DNA of 64,000 nt from Psococerastis gibbosa (lineage: Eukaryota; Arthropoda; Insecta; Psocodea; Psocidae): positions 27,299,089 to 27,363,088 of the forward strand of contig OZ020488.1 in NCBI GenBank assembly GCA_963971405.1, given 5' to 3'. How positions within the stretch are numbered: position 1 is the first letter of the stretch; each line of letters begins with the position of its first letter. Shown piece by piece: positions 1 to 10,612 of the stretch. The translations under genes and the position numbers were made by a program. The notes below the pieces were generated by a model. That model was not told the DNA's origin and searched no databases. It saw nothing but the letters and a program-made list of their open reading frames with translations.

Positions 1-1324
1 ACCTGATATGTTTCCAATCTTGAGAGCTATTATCATCATCGTCTTATAGGCAGCTCTGAGATTTAGTATCGACCTAATTATTCCGAAGGCCTTGTTCATT
101 GTGATAATTTCTCATCAATTGCCTCTCTGTAGTAGTTAGGATTAAGAAGGGCAGTCGAGTTATTTGGATGAAATAATTTTTTTCATGTTCAATAGACTCA
201 AATATTAATAAAATACAAATAGACTTAAATTATTTTAAGCCTTACGAATAATAAATACGAAATAAAATCTTCCGTAGTAAATTTACATTTTCACACCGGT
301 AATGTTATAATTATAAAAAATTGCATTATATAGTACCATACAGATTCTTTGAAATACAATAACTTAAATTTAGGCTAGAGTTACATCAAAAGTGATCCAA
401 AAACGCCCATATCATGAAGGCAAATAAAATTAATTAATACTGTATACTATACTACACTAGGCCTACATACTATACTAATACTGAAGAAAATAATTATTTC
501 GATATGGTAATTCAAATTTGAAAAATCAGTCAATTCATTGATCAATGATTAATTTATAAATTGTTATTGTAATCTCTCATGGCCCAGTGCACAGCGCCCA
601 GAGGCCAAGGGGTGCAAGTGATAAAAATAAACTTTCGAAATAATCGACATACTGTAGGCTACTAACGTATAAATATAGGAAAGCAAAAATGTCACTGGCA
701 CCCCTTGGTTTCTAGGCGCTTCAAATAACACCAAACATATCTACGCCCTTCAGGGACAGAAGATACGAGTTGCCTAGGCTCTGGCCAACGTTTCAATTGT
801 CGTAATATTTGCGGGAAAAATTGGTACACAGTACACATCTTAAATCACTTAAATAATTTAGATTTGCGGGGCAGACAAAATTATGGCAAATAAAACAAAA
901 CGACCCAACCCAAAAACCCCATTAGAATGGTAATGAGAAGAAACCATTCATATTGCTAATTAAATCATTTAATAATTTTTGATAAGCAAAGAAAAAGAAA
1001 TTGATTGCGAGTGAACCCGTACATGCTTTAGTATTTATCGGTTCGTATAATCGATAATTACTAGGAGTTCCATTTATCTTTATTAAAAGTAAAAAAAAAA
1101 TAACTTTGTAGGCTATTATTTGTCATTATTATTGTATGTATTATTTATGTATGTATGTATTGCATGTATTATTTGTATGTATTGCTAAAGTATTGGATTG
1201 TTCGATAAAAAATTCCATCGTCCCGAAGAGACAGATGCGAACAATGTGTTAACAATGTCATGCATACCTATAAAAGTGATACAGCCCACAGGATATGGTC
1301 AGGTGTATGGATTTCCTCTTTTTT
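1..1324. other. AT-rich non-coding stretch
   Basis: No gene seen. TATG/TATT-rich low complexity at about 1130-1190. Short frames lack family features. Confidence 0.5.
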
Positions 1325-1393
1325 TTTTCAAAAATAGTCGCTCGATGATTTTTGTGAACCTAGTGGAAAATTTCATCCAAATCGATCAATTAG
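1325..1393. mobile_element. Small fragment of the CARGCACG element beside a LINE tail
   Basis: GATGATTTTTGTGAACCTAG followed by AATTTCATCCAAATCGATCA matches the 15060-15110 block of the full element. Confidence 0.55.
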
Positions 1394-1556
1394 TCCTCGA
1401 AAACGCTGGAAGGATGAGTTGGAAACTGACCTTCGCGAGTTAGGAGTCCGTAGATGGTGGAGTTTTGTACAAAACCGAGATGACTGGAGGAGTGTTGTCA
1501 AGCAGACCAAAGCCCAACAAGTGTTGTAGAGCCGGAAGAAGAAGAAGAAGAAGAAC
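1394..1556 (+). mobile_element. LINE 3' end with (GAA)n tail, inserted in a DNA-element fragment
   Basis: The sequence CCTCGAAAACGCTGGAAGG onward matches the copies at 37251 and 36276 (minus). It ends in (GAA)6-like repeats at about 1537-1556. Upstream, 1325-1393 belongs to another repeat (the CARGCACG family), so the LINE piece lies at the edge of it. A clean target duplication was not found. Confidence 0.7.
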
Positions 1557-2156
1557 ATAGATTATTGGTGCGAGTAATAATTTGAGTCCTTTACATAACG
1601 TGGTGTTAATTTTGAACACGTTAATGCTCCGAATAGAGTGTTTATAGATTTCTTGTATACGCAGTAATTTGTAATGAAAACAGTTATACACCTTCCTTGA
1701 ATAAAGTGAACATGGGAAACCACCTCCTCCCTTAAGATGAAGGGTGTCGGGCTTTCCAATCTATTCCCCGAGCGAGACCTCGCGCTGAAAGATTCAATCT
1801 TCATCATTGAGCTTCAATATTTTGAGATATACATTTCACACATTCAATGCGACAGAGGGGGCGAGGACTGGGGGGGAAATTTACGAATCGTCTATTTCGA
1901 ATTCCCTCTGTATAGTTACTTCATTTACATTGCGTGGAAATATCAGTTTGTTAGCGTTTGAGCTTTGACGTGAGTTGCTATTGAATGGTAAATTGTTCCA
2001 ATAATGGGAAATAGATTGCCAATGAAAGTCTTTTTGTATTTCGTGCTATTGCTTCCTCATATTAAAACTACAACAAATGTGAATTTCACGTCGACGTATA
2101 GTAGTATATCTAGTTTGTATATTTAGTATCGTATTATACTATCGTTGGTATGTATA

Positions 2157-2235
2157 GTTAGGTGTAAAAGAGGGCCATAGACCTTAATCTCGCTGTATCT
2201 AAATTTTTTCAATCGAAGTAATAATTGGAATGTTT
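2157..2235 (+). repeat. (ATT)-tailed interspersed repeat, copy 1
   Basis: GGTGTAAAAGAGGGCCATAG followed by CTCGCTGTATCT matches the inverse of 8350-8405. The tail is degenerate. Confidence 0.55.
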
Positions 2236-4016
2236 AGGCTGCTATTCCACTTGCCAATATTTTGTCATTTATGCATCAATAATAAGTCTCTACCATATTA
2301 TAACTTAATTTATAATAGGTAAGTTAAGTATCTACATAATGGTCTCCTTAAAACAAAAAGCTCATCAATTATAGATGCACAAATTACGGAATATTGACAA
2401 GTGGAATAGTTTCTTATGTTGAAGTATAGGATTTGAATCAAAATTTATTGTAGGTATTAGACTTTCCAATTTTTCTGACGTAGACCCACACTTATTGGAT
2501 CGAATATTGGAACAATATTTGAGTGTGTAATAATAATAGGACAAAAATAAAGAGAGTGTGATTGATAACAATGCAGTCATAGGCCAGACATTGCAGACAT
2601 CAATATATAATTTAGTGCCCGCACCGCTCATTCATCATCAGTACTTACACAATTATTATTAATTTCCAAACATCCATGCTCACAAACACTTTGCATCAAA
2701 TGAGTGGCATTGTATTGCAAATCAAATCATCAAATTATTATGGATCTTAAAACATTCCAAACATACTGTGCATGCTGCTGGGATGTATAATTAATGTACA
2801 GAATAGAATTATAATACATAATACAATAATGTACTGCATATATATTTTATATAGGTAGAGGAATGGGCCAGATCTTATATACTAATAACATTCATTAAAC
2901 TTCTATTGCACGCTCGGGGACATGTCAATTACTGATGTCGTCAATAATTCAGCAAAGGTGATCAAAAGGAATTAACGAGAACGCGTCAAAACTAAGCAAA
3001 TTGTCATGCCGGCCGTTTGAAGTATAGGGGGGGGGGGGGGGGTCCCCGGACACTAAATTTCCAATAGGCACCGTGAGCGGCGGTGTCGGCACATCTCCCA
3101 CTCTGGCACCTCCAGGCTATCACAAAGTGCTAAAACAGGGAAGGGAGAGAAATGAAAAGCGCGAATTTCGGACCTGGGGATTATTTCCGATTACACTTGT
3201 TAAAATGATTGAAGAGGGACAGACATTTTCACGGTACCGAACAATTGAAACCATTTCCAATTTTACGCAGGGCAAACGTGTAGAGGAAGTCGGCACTCGT
3301 ATTAACGGATTTCATTAAAATATTACAAATCTGAAGTGCGATATCGTTTTACACATAATGACACCAAAGCATGTGCCTTTGTAGAATTCGTTTATACATT
3401 TTAGACTACTCATAATTTTATAATATTAAATAAATATCCTAAATAGGACAAAAAAGTCAGGAAATTTGGCAAGAGGCAGTGTATTTTAGTCGATTAAAGC
3501 CACAACCCATATCTTCGTACAATTTATACGTATGCGTGGTGCACATAAACACAACACAAGAATTAAGGGAATTACAAATTTACAAACGATGTCTCTGTAA
3601 TGAGAAAATGGGATCAGGAAAGGCCAGGGAAAGAAATATAAAAGAGCAGGCATTTCTTGCAGTTAGCACTTTAATTTAATTTTCAACGAGTCTGCACACT
3701 TTAATAGCAAAGAAGCAGAGGGTACTAAAAGTTAAATTCTGTATGCAAGACGTGCCAATTATCTTGCTAATAATGCTAACGGTGGCTTCAAAGTAGCTCC
3801 AAATTTTGCAAAACCAGCGAGGGTAGGGAATCCATGCCTAGGGGAAAAGTATAATTTCTTAACGAAAGTCGTTTTCACTGAAGACAGATACAAAGTAAGT
3901 GACGGAAATATTTGAACACAATAACAATGGCAGCGTTTAATCGTGTAACGACCATTTCGGAAAACTCTTCAGCACGCTTTCAGAGAAAAATATTTGATTG
4001 TATAGTCTATATGGAC
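2236..4016. other. Non-coding stretch with a G run
   Basis: A run of about 15 G at 3028-3042 is followed by TCCCCGGACAC. Nothing else recognised. Confidence 0.45.
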
Positions 4017-4203
4017 AGGACATGTAGAGTAGTGGTACAGACTCCGACTTTCACGCGAAAGGTTGTTGGTTCGAGTCCCACACTTACTAAATTGTCTGGC
4101 CATGCTTCGGAGAGCATATAAAACGGGCAGGCTTTCCTAGTTGAGTGTAAGTGAAGGCTGGGTTGGCTCAGTAATAGAAAAAAAAGTCAATATTTATTTA
4201 TGG
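4017..4203 (+). mobile_element. tRNA-Glu-derived SINE, copy 1
   Basis: The head runs GACATGTAGAGTAGTGGTAC (A-box region), then CTTTCAC at the anticodon loop (UUC, Glu), then GGTTCGAGTCCC (B box). A unique body (CTGGCCATGCTTCGGAG) follows, and a tail TCAATATTTATTTAT. This copy has small internal losses relative to the others. Confidence 0.8.
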
Positions 4204-4231
4204 GCAAACACGCAGTGCACTTCATTAATAA

Positions 4232-4371
4232 GGCGGGGTTTCCACCGACCTCTCATTGCAGAATGCAAATGACACTGACGTGGTAGCAGACATTCAAAAC
4301 TTATTAATGATATCTGCTACCACGTCAATGTCATTTGCATTCTGCAATGAGAGGTCGGTGGAAACCCCGCC
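4232..4371. mobile_element. Foldback MITE, 140 bp, TAA target duplication
   Basis: Nearly perfect palindrome: arms of about 60 bp begin GGCGGGGTTTCCACCGACC and close with its complement. TAA flanks both sides (4229-4231, 4372-4374). TAA duplications and GG-starting ends fit PIF/Harbinger-type elements, but there is no transposase here to confirm it. Confidence 0.88.
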
Positions 4372-4374
4372 TAA

Positions 4375-6206
4375 TGCCCGAACCAACGGACACTATGCAC
4401 AGCAGCTGCTGTCATTTTTGTGCAAACGACAATGCCATCCAGATGAAGTAGCGTATAATATGGACACGCTATGCAAGTACTTATATATATATATATATAT
4501 ATATAATTATAAAATATATATAATTTTTGAGTCAAAAATATAAAAGAAAATAATAGCAGGTACACGATATAACGATATTACGTCACCACCTGGCCACCAG
4601 TTTCATGGCTTTACGAATGGAAATAGGATCGTTTACGCGCCTATTATGTTTCCCAACTTGTAAAGCTTATAATAAAACTCTTTAATGCACATCTTAGGGG
4701 CACTTTTTAGGCAACATTGCGAAATAAAGCCCCATTCCGTTTCCAAAATACATTCGGGAATACTAGTAGTTTACTCAGGTTCTTGAGAGTATACAACAAA
4801 AAAGACCGCCAACCTTGACGGTTAAAATAAAGTTTCTAAATGGCTCCTCGATCTGTCACATTGCCACGTTACAGATGAGATGTTTGCTCTGACGACATTG
4901 TAAAACAATCTTTCTTCAACAAAATTATGGCCTGACACAAGAGTTTATTTACTTTTACGCAACGCAACGCAACGAATTAATGCCCGAAAAATAAAGCATG
5001 GAGTAAAGCCTGAAAATGAGTCCGAAGTACGGAATCTACTTTATCTACTAATGTTGTGTTTGAGAACATGTAGATGTTTTATCAATGCGTTTTTAATTAC
5101 ATAAAGCCTGAGAATATATTGTAATACTTCGTGGGCATTTGACATGAGACACTGTATACATATAATTTTAAAAAGAAAAACTGTTCCGAAAATTTGCTTT
5201 TGAATAATAATTTTGCACTTTATTCATGCATTTCGTGGCAATTAACTGAGGCGTTCCCAAAGTATGTGACAAGAAAACGAGTACATGGTAGGTAATTGGA
5301 AATGCATCATTGTGTTTGATGTGTTGCTAATTTTCCACTGATACGTTACTCTGGAAATCTTCCCATAACAGACTGGAGACAAAAAGTACATTTCAGTGTG
5401 GTGAAACAATAGCGGCGGTAAGCACAACATAGTTTGACTCATAAATTTCAAATCTTCAAGTTATTTAACACAGCTGGGAAAATGATACTAGTGAGGTACA
5501 ATAATACTAGTACAAGCAAAGTGAAAACTTGCTCGGCGGAACTGAGTCAGCAAACGAGGCAAGCTTCCCGCTAACGAACGTGACACCGCGGGCGGCAATT
5601 TACTTGCAGTTGAGACATCAAATGAAAGAAAAACAATACGCTCAAAACCGCCTAAAACAGAACCTCTTCAAAGAATTCTTAGATTTAAAAAAAAAAAAAA
5701 AAAAGTAATTAAAAGTGGTTTGTTATGTCTAAGTATGTGCACCCAGTGAGAGGAACACTATCATCGTCTTATCATCATGGATTGTTAGGGTATATTATTC
5801 GTGTAAGCAATTGCGGAACGGTGGTCGAGTCGGAGGACCCTCTACCAGTCCTCAGGTCTAGAACCCCAATGAGTTGGGCAGAGAGAGAACTACCCCCTCC
5901 TCTATTTATTACAATTGTAATTTTTTTAGCCCTTCCGAAATAATGCTCTGGATGCGTCACTGCGTGTAAGTGTCACAGTCACATGTATGCATGTAGATAC
6001 TTTATATATTTAAATTTTAACATGTTCTTATTGGTAGACGGTGGCTAATTTTCAGCAAAACACAGAGTATTCATACGATTGTTCTAATTTTCATAATGTT
6101 CGTTTGGTCACCCAAAGCTCATAACTTCATCACATAAATTCAAATTGCTACCCTACACTTTCATTCCGTCAGAACGTGGAAGTGGATGGTGATACGCACA
6201 TGGGTA
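4375..6206. other. Non-coding stretch
   Basis: A (TA)n microsatellite at 4482-4502 and an A run at 5689-5704. No gene seen. Confidence 0.45.
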
Positions 6207-6214
6207 CGTGCACT

Positions 6215-6386
6215 CAAGGCCGTAGCCAGGGGGTTCAAACACCCCCCACCCCCCGAAATGAAATGGCTTGACACTAGATAGAATCGGATTTTGGGAGGAA
6301 AAATACAAACGACTATGTATTATCCAATGAAATTTCAGAACCCCCCCCCCCCCCTCCCCCGAAAGAAAATCCTAGCTACGGCCTTG
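6215..6386. mobile_element. hAT-type MITE, CAAGGCC family, copy 1
   Basis: Ends are CAAGGCCGTAGCCAGG and the complement of CAAGGCCGTAGCTAGG. Flanks CGTGCACT (6207-6214) and CATGCACT (6387-6394) match at 7 of 8. A C-run at about 6342 sits inside the right end. Confidence 0.87.
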
Positions 6387-6394
6387 CATGCACT

Positions 6395-8307
6395 CTATAA
6401 GGCTATAATCTTAAACATACGGTACGACGGTTTATAAGAATAAGAAATATAAGAAGAGCACAAAACTACAAAATATAGGAATGAGAAACCAACTCTGAAA
6501 GGGTTGTCGATTCAGAAAGGTTGGGGGGTTGCGAATAGACTCAAAACTACGTACTTCATAATTAACCTGGTAATCGGATTATAAGACAAAAGCGATTATC
6601 GTTAGGAGTCAAAGCAGACTGGACCCCAATTACGACCCCCACCTAGCGTACTATTATTGTAATTACTTCAAAAGTAAGTAAAAGGAGGCAAGAGGGGGAA
6701 GGGAACCCCATAACTGAGCTTGCTATTGTATATCGAAACTCGTTAGTACCAAAACCATACATAGCGTATTTATTCATACTGGTTAGTCCTTTGTGTACAT
6801 AATGTTTATAACGGCAAATTTTCAGTTGCATGGATATTCCAATTTACAAGAGAAACGCATATGGGCCGATGAAATAGCCTTAGTATCAGCTGAGGATATG
6901 GAAGCACACTTTAAATTTTGGCGCGTGTTTACATCATGCAGTTTAGTGTAAGAAAAGGCCATTGGCCCTAACTACGCTGTTGAATAAAGACGATTTATTA
7001 TTATTATTATTATTATTACATCCGCAAAATAACAAGATTTTGAATCGAATGAAATGGCAAAATGATAATTCCCACATTACGCATGTAGGTCCCACTAAGC
7101 AAATTTTATACTTGAACTGTGTTGCTATGACAATAACATTATATTGTATAACTTCCATTATCAGTTTCTGTAGAGTGAAGTATAAGAGTGAATGAATGAG
7201 TGCCTGATTTGGTGTATTCATATTTTCTCTCTATTTCTTTTGCTGTTTTTTTTTTGCAGGAAAAAATGTTATGTACATTAATATGTAGGCCAAAATAGGT
7301 TAGCTAGTTTGTTTGTGGCTATTTAAAGCTCACCTAATATAAAGGCGTCATTCATTCATTTACCAAGACATTTACCAAGACAATTTACAAAGCCAAACCT
7401 TAGCTAGTTTTTTCGTTTCCCAAGACACACAGAATCAGGGCAATACATTTAAGGCATCGTCAGTACAGTGGTGAAAAAAAGGAAGTTCACGTCAACCAAA
7501 AAGCAAAGGGCTAGCACTCAGAAGACAAAGGGGGTAAGTTTGTGGATTTGAGCGGTTTTTTTGTCGACGTTGCCATTAAGTCGAGCCTTTGAGCGGGAAC
7601 CATGTAACAACGGCGCAAAGCCTCCAGCGATTCTTCATGTCCCCAACTCTCTCGCAAAACAATGAATTGCCACGAAGAAAGTTAATTTCCTTGAGCTTAT
7701 GCTTTTCAGCAATGCTGGGCGGAAGATTAAGGGCAAGACTGATGGCAAGCTGTTAGTTTCCAGCAGTGTGTTAGGGAATGATATAACGGTCTTTAAGCTT
7801 AATGCAATAAAAAACCCGCGTTAAAAGTTAGGAAACAAAATAAGACAATATGTAAAGGATTTTTTGCTGGATAGTGTACTTACTTCTATGAGATAAATTT
7901 AGGCGCTAAGAGCTGGTGATATTTTTTAGACGCTCAGCGTTTGATTTTCAAATATTTAGGGCAGCCTGAATGCACGATACATACTGTATGATGACTCACA
8001 GCAGGAAGGTGAGAATGTTGAAACGCTCAGCAGTAAGTTAATAGGGAGCACTGACGAAAATATTTGAGGGCCTTCGTGATATATCAGCACCTATATTTTC
8101 CGCGTGGAATTTCTTCGTAGGGTCACTAAATAAATTAATAATACTGTTTCACGAAGGTCCCACAGTCAAGACAAGCATGTGACAGTTATTGCCCATCCTT
8201 TGCAAGCACCTAATTTCCCAGTATAACAAAAATTAAAAGAAAACTGCTAATTCCAATTAAATTCAAAATACTTAACTTAAATGCTCCATTGAATCTCGAA
8301 TTATATC
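6395..8307. other. Mostly non-coding stretch outside 6942-7018
   Basis: No gene, RNA or further repeat recognised. Confidence 0.4.
6942..7018 (+). repeat. (ATT)-tailed interspersed repeat, copy 2
   Basis: GTGTAAGAAAAGGCCATTGG, CCCTAACTACGCTG, AATAAAGACGATTTATT and a (TTA)n tail. The final CTAACT-CGCT block resembles the SINE 3' domain, so the two families may share a 3' end. Confidence 0.6.
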
Positions 8308-8405
8308 AATTTTGGGCATTAATAATAATAAAGTCTTCATTGAAAAAAAAATATCGATATAGCGAGATTTGATTTAGGGCCTATGGCCCTCTTTTACACC
8401 CAACT
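8308..8405 (-). repeat. (ATT)-tailed interspersed repeat, copy 3
   Basis: Minus strand: GGGTGTAAAAGAGGGCCATA, TCTCGCTATAT, AATGAAGACTTTATTATTAT. It ends about 55 bp before the LINE at 8471. Confidence 0.6.
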
Positions 8406-8468
8406 GTACATATTCTGTGCGATAGCTTAATGGAAATATTTGTATATAATAAACTACATTCAATCATA

Positions 8469-8470
<2 letters not shown>

Positions 8471-8505
<35 letters not shown>

Positions 8506-9163
8506 TTTGTGGGGCCGTTTGCCGTTTTCCGTTTGCCGTCTACGCCCATCTTATAACACCAGTCTTTTTGATAAATTCTAGTGTTTTTGTGATGGGATTA
8601 GATCGGATGGTTTCCTCTTCAGACCTAGGGTGGCCAAGAGTTTGGTATCGAGTTTTTCCCAGCGCTTCACATTCAAAGAGAATGTGTTCAGCTGTTTCTT
8701 CTTCAACTTCACACAGTCTGCATCTACTGTCGTTTTTCACGCCAACCCTATGCATGTGTTTGTTGAAGTGGCCGTGGCCCGTAAGCGTGCCAACCACCCT
8801 TCTAGCTTGCTCTCTACTTAAAGAGAGAAGCTGATCGGTGAGCTTTTTACTAGGACCCGGAATAACCTTCTTAGCAAATCTGCTTTCCGGGACTTTCTTC
8901 CATTCCTCTGCAGTTTTTCTCTGCACCCATTTTTGTACAGAAGTACGGGCCTGGCAATAAGCCATCCCATACTTAGGTTCTGCACCAATGAATGGCGTTT
9001 CTGCACCTTTTCGAGCCAGCTCGTCGGCTCTTTCATTCCCATCAAAGTTCGAGTGAGCCGGGACCCAAATCAGCGAGACTGAGTTTTCCCGACACACCTT
9101 TATTAGGAGGTTGATGCAGTGCCACACCATTTTTGATGTGATCTTTATAGCCTCCACAGCCTT
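8471..9163 (-). mobile_element. 5'-truncated LINE (RNase H-bearing) with poly(A) tail and target duplication
   Basis: Read on the minus strand this is the 3' end of a non-LTR retrotransposon: end of an RNase H domain, a C-terminal zinc-binding domain, a stop, a short 3' UTR of about 38 bp and a 31-nt poly(A) tail (T run at 8471-8501). The 11-mer AATCATATCTT occurs at 8462-8472 and again at 9164-9174, a perfect target-site duplication bounding the copy. The open frame is uninterrupted through the whole insert, so the insertion looks recent. The domain order fits the Jockey/I/R1-like LINE groups; the exact clade is not assigned. Confidence 0.9.
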
Positions 9164-9169
9164 AATCAT
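8540..9169 (-). pseudogene. LINE ORF2 C-terminal fragment: RNase H end plus CCHC-type zinc domain
   Basis: The frame gives 209 residues. Residues 35-53 read WVPAHSNFDGNERADELAR, the last RNase H motif, with the conserved His and Asp. Residues 150-167 give C-x2-C-x8-H-x4-C (CRLCEVEEETAEHILFEC), the zinc motif found downstream of RNase H in LINEs. The reverse transcriptase and endonuclease are absent because of 5' truncation. The apparent ATG lies inside the flanking target duplication, so it is not a native start. No host role is expected; any transcript would depend on neighbouring promoters. Confidence 0.88.
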
Positions 9170-9174
9170 ATCTT

Positions 9175-9558
9175 CTTAATAACAATCTAATTCAAATGGG
9201 TATTATGAACAAAATAAATGTTTCTCGCGGAAATACCTTATCCTGAAAGATTTGAGATGGTAGGTAAATTATTAGATGCGCAAGATCAAAAAAGGCGATG
9301 GGAACATTTCAATTTAAAGCATTAATTCATCAGAAATTGTAGCCTCTTAAAATCCAAACTTAAGAACCTTGAGTGAAAGAGTTATACATTTTCTCTCATT
9401 ACCTTAATTCCTCTATTCTTTGCGAATCATCACATTAGCAAATTAAGCCCTTTTGAAAAGAAGAGAGAAAATCCACCTTGTCAGATCTTAACTTTCGTCC
9501 AGGTGAATACAATATACAATACAATTTATATAAGTATTGAAATTAATTATGCTAAATG
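9175..9558. other. Non-coding gap between LINE and foldback MITE
   Basis: AT-rich with no recognisable feature. Confidence 0.4.
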
Positions 9559-9561
9559 TAA

Positions 9562-9941
9562 GGCGCCCATTCCATTGACTGGCTAGGGCTATTTCCAAAA
9601 ACAGTGACGTGGTAGCAGACATTCAAGACTTAGGTTGCGTTTCCAACGATCTCGCATTGCAGAATGCAAATGACATTGACGGAAATTAGAATTTTTCTTT
9701 TTATAAAAATCTATTAAAATGTTCGTACTTAACATATCCCATGACGCCATTTTTTAATTTTAGTTTGTTTGTGATTTTACTGTATGATCATTGATCAATT
9801 TTAACTATGGCATAGAGGAAAATAAATATTTCCGTCAATTCTGCAATGCGAGGTCGGTGGAAACGCCACCTAAGTCTTGAATGTCTGCTACCACGTCACT
9901 GTTTTTGTAAATAGCCCTAGCCGGTCAATGGAATGGGCACC
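9562..9941. mobile_element. Foldback MITE, 380 bp, same family, two-module arms
   Basis: Flanked by TAA at 9559-9561 and 9942-9944. Arms of more than 100 bp start GGCGCCCATTCCATTGACT. A second terminus-like motif lies inside each arm (9633-9651 and 9852-9870), bounded by TTA and TAA. The core is AT-rich and contains GATCATTGATC. Confidence 0.87.
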
Positions 9942-9944
9942 TAA

Positions 9945-10504
9945 GGAATAAACGACGGCATATTTTTCTCATGGGCATGTCTGTTTGCAGTTAATAGGGA
10001 TGAGAATCTTTGTCGGTAATATCTAAGTTTTACCGCTACAACATTGCGTAAAACCTCACTGTTTCGCACATATTTTATCAAAAATTTCCTGGGGGGGGGG
10101 GCTTATTTGTGTACAAGTTACTTATACTTGGACGTTGAATAGGTATGCTATAATTTTACTATATTTCATAGAGATACAATATATTGTACTATCGACTCAA
10201 CCCCCCCCCCCCCCGCCCTCTCAGAACTCCCGGATCACCCTAGTGTCTCTATTTACTTAACCTTCGATACACATTCCTCAACATGAAACCTACTCCAACT
10301 GAAGAGTCACAAGCAGACCTGCATTACAAAATGAGGAGAAAGAATGTGGTAAAAAATCCTATTTGATAAATAGCAACACTGTTAAGAGTACTTTAAAGGT
10401 AATAGTCTTAAGGGAAAATCGGACCACCCTTAGTCCAACTTTTGGCTAAAATTATATTTCACAGGAAATATCGGTCGCAAAGAAGAAATGTTCCATTGAA
10501 TTTC
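9945..10504. other. Non-coding stretch with paired G and C runs
   Basis: A G run at about 10091 and a C run at about 10201, 110 bp apart, look like the inside of an element of the G-run MITE type. Terminal repeats were not identified. Confidence 0.35.
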
Positions 10505-10612
10505 GCTGTAATAATAATTATAATAATAATAATAATGTCCTGAAGGCCTACTTATACAGTGGCCCATTGGTCCCTTGCCCAATGCCAATGACCCCATAGA
10601 TGTCGGGCATTA
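10505..10612 (-). repeat. (ATT)-tailed interspersed repeat, variant
   Basis: Minus strand: CATTGGCATTGGGCAAGGGA, AATGGGCCACTGTATAAGTA then (ATT)n. A related piece is at 38895-38950 on the plus strand. Confidence 0.55.

Noticed and set aside
4060-4080. Functional tRNA gene
   Set aside because: The A and B boxes belong to the SINE; the acceptor stem does not pair.
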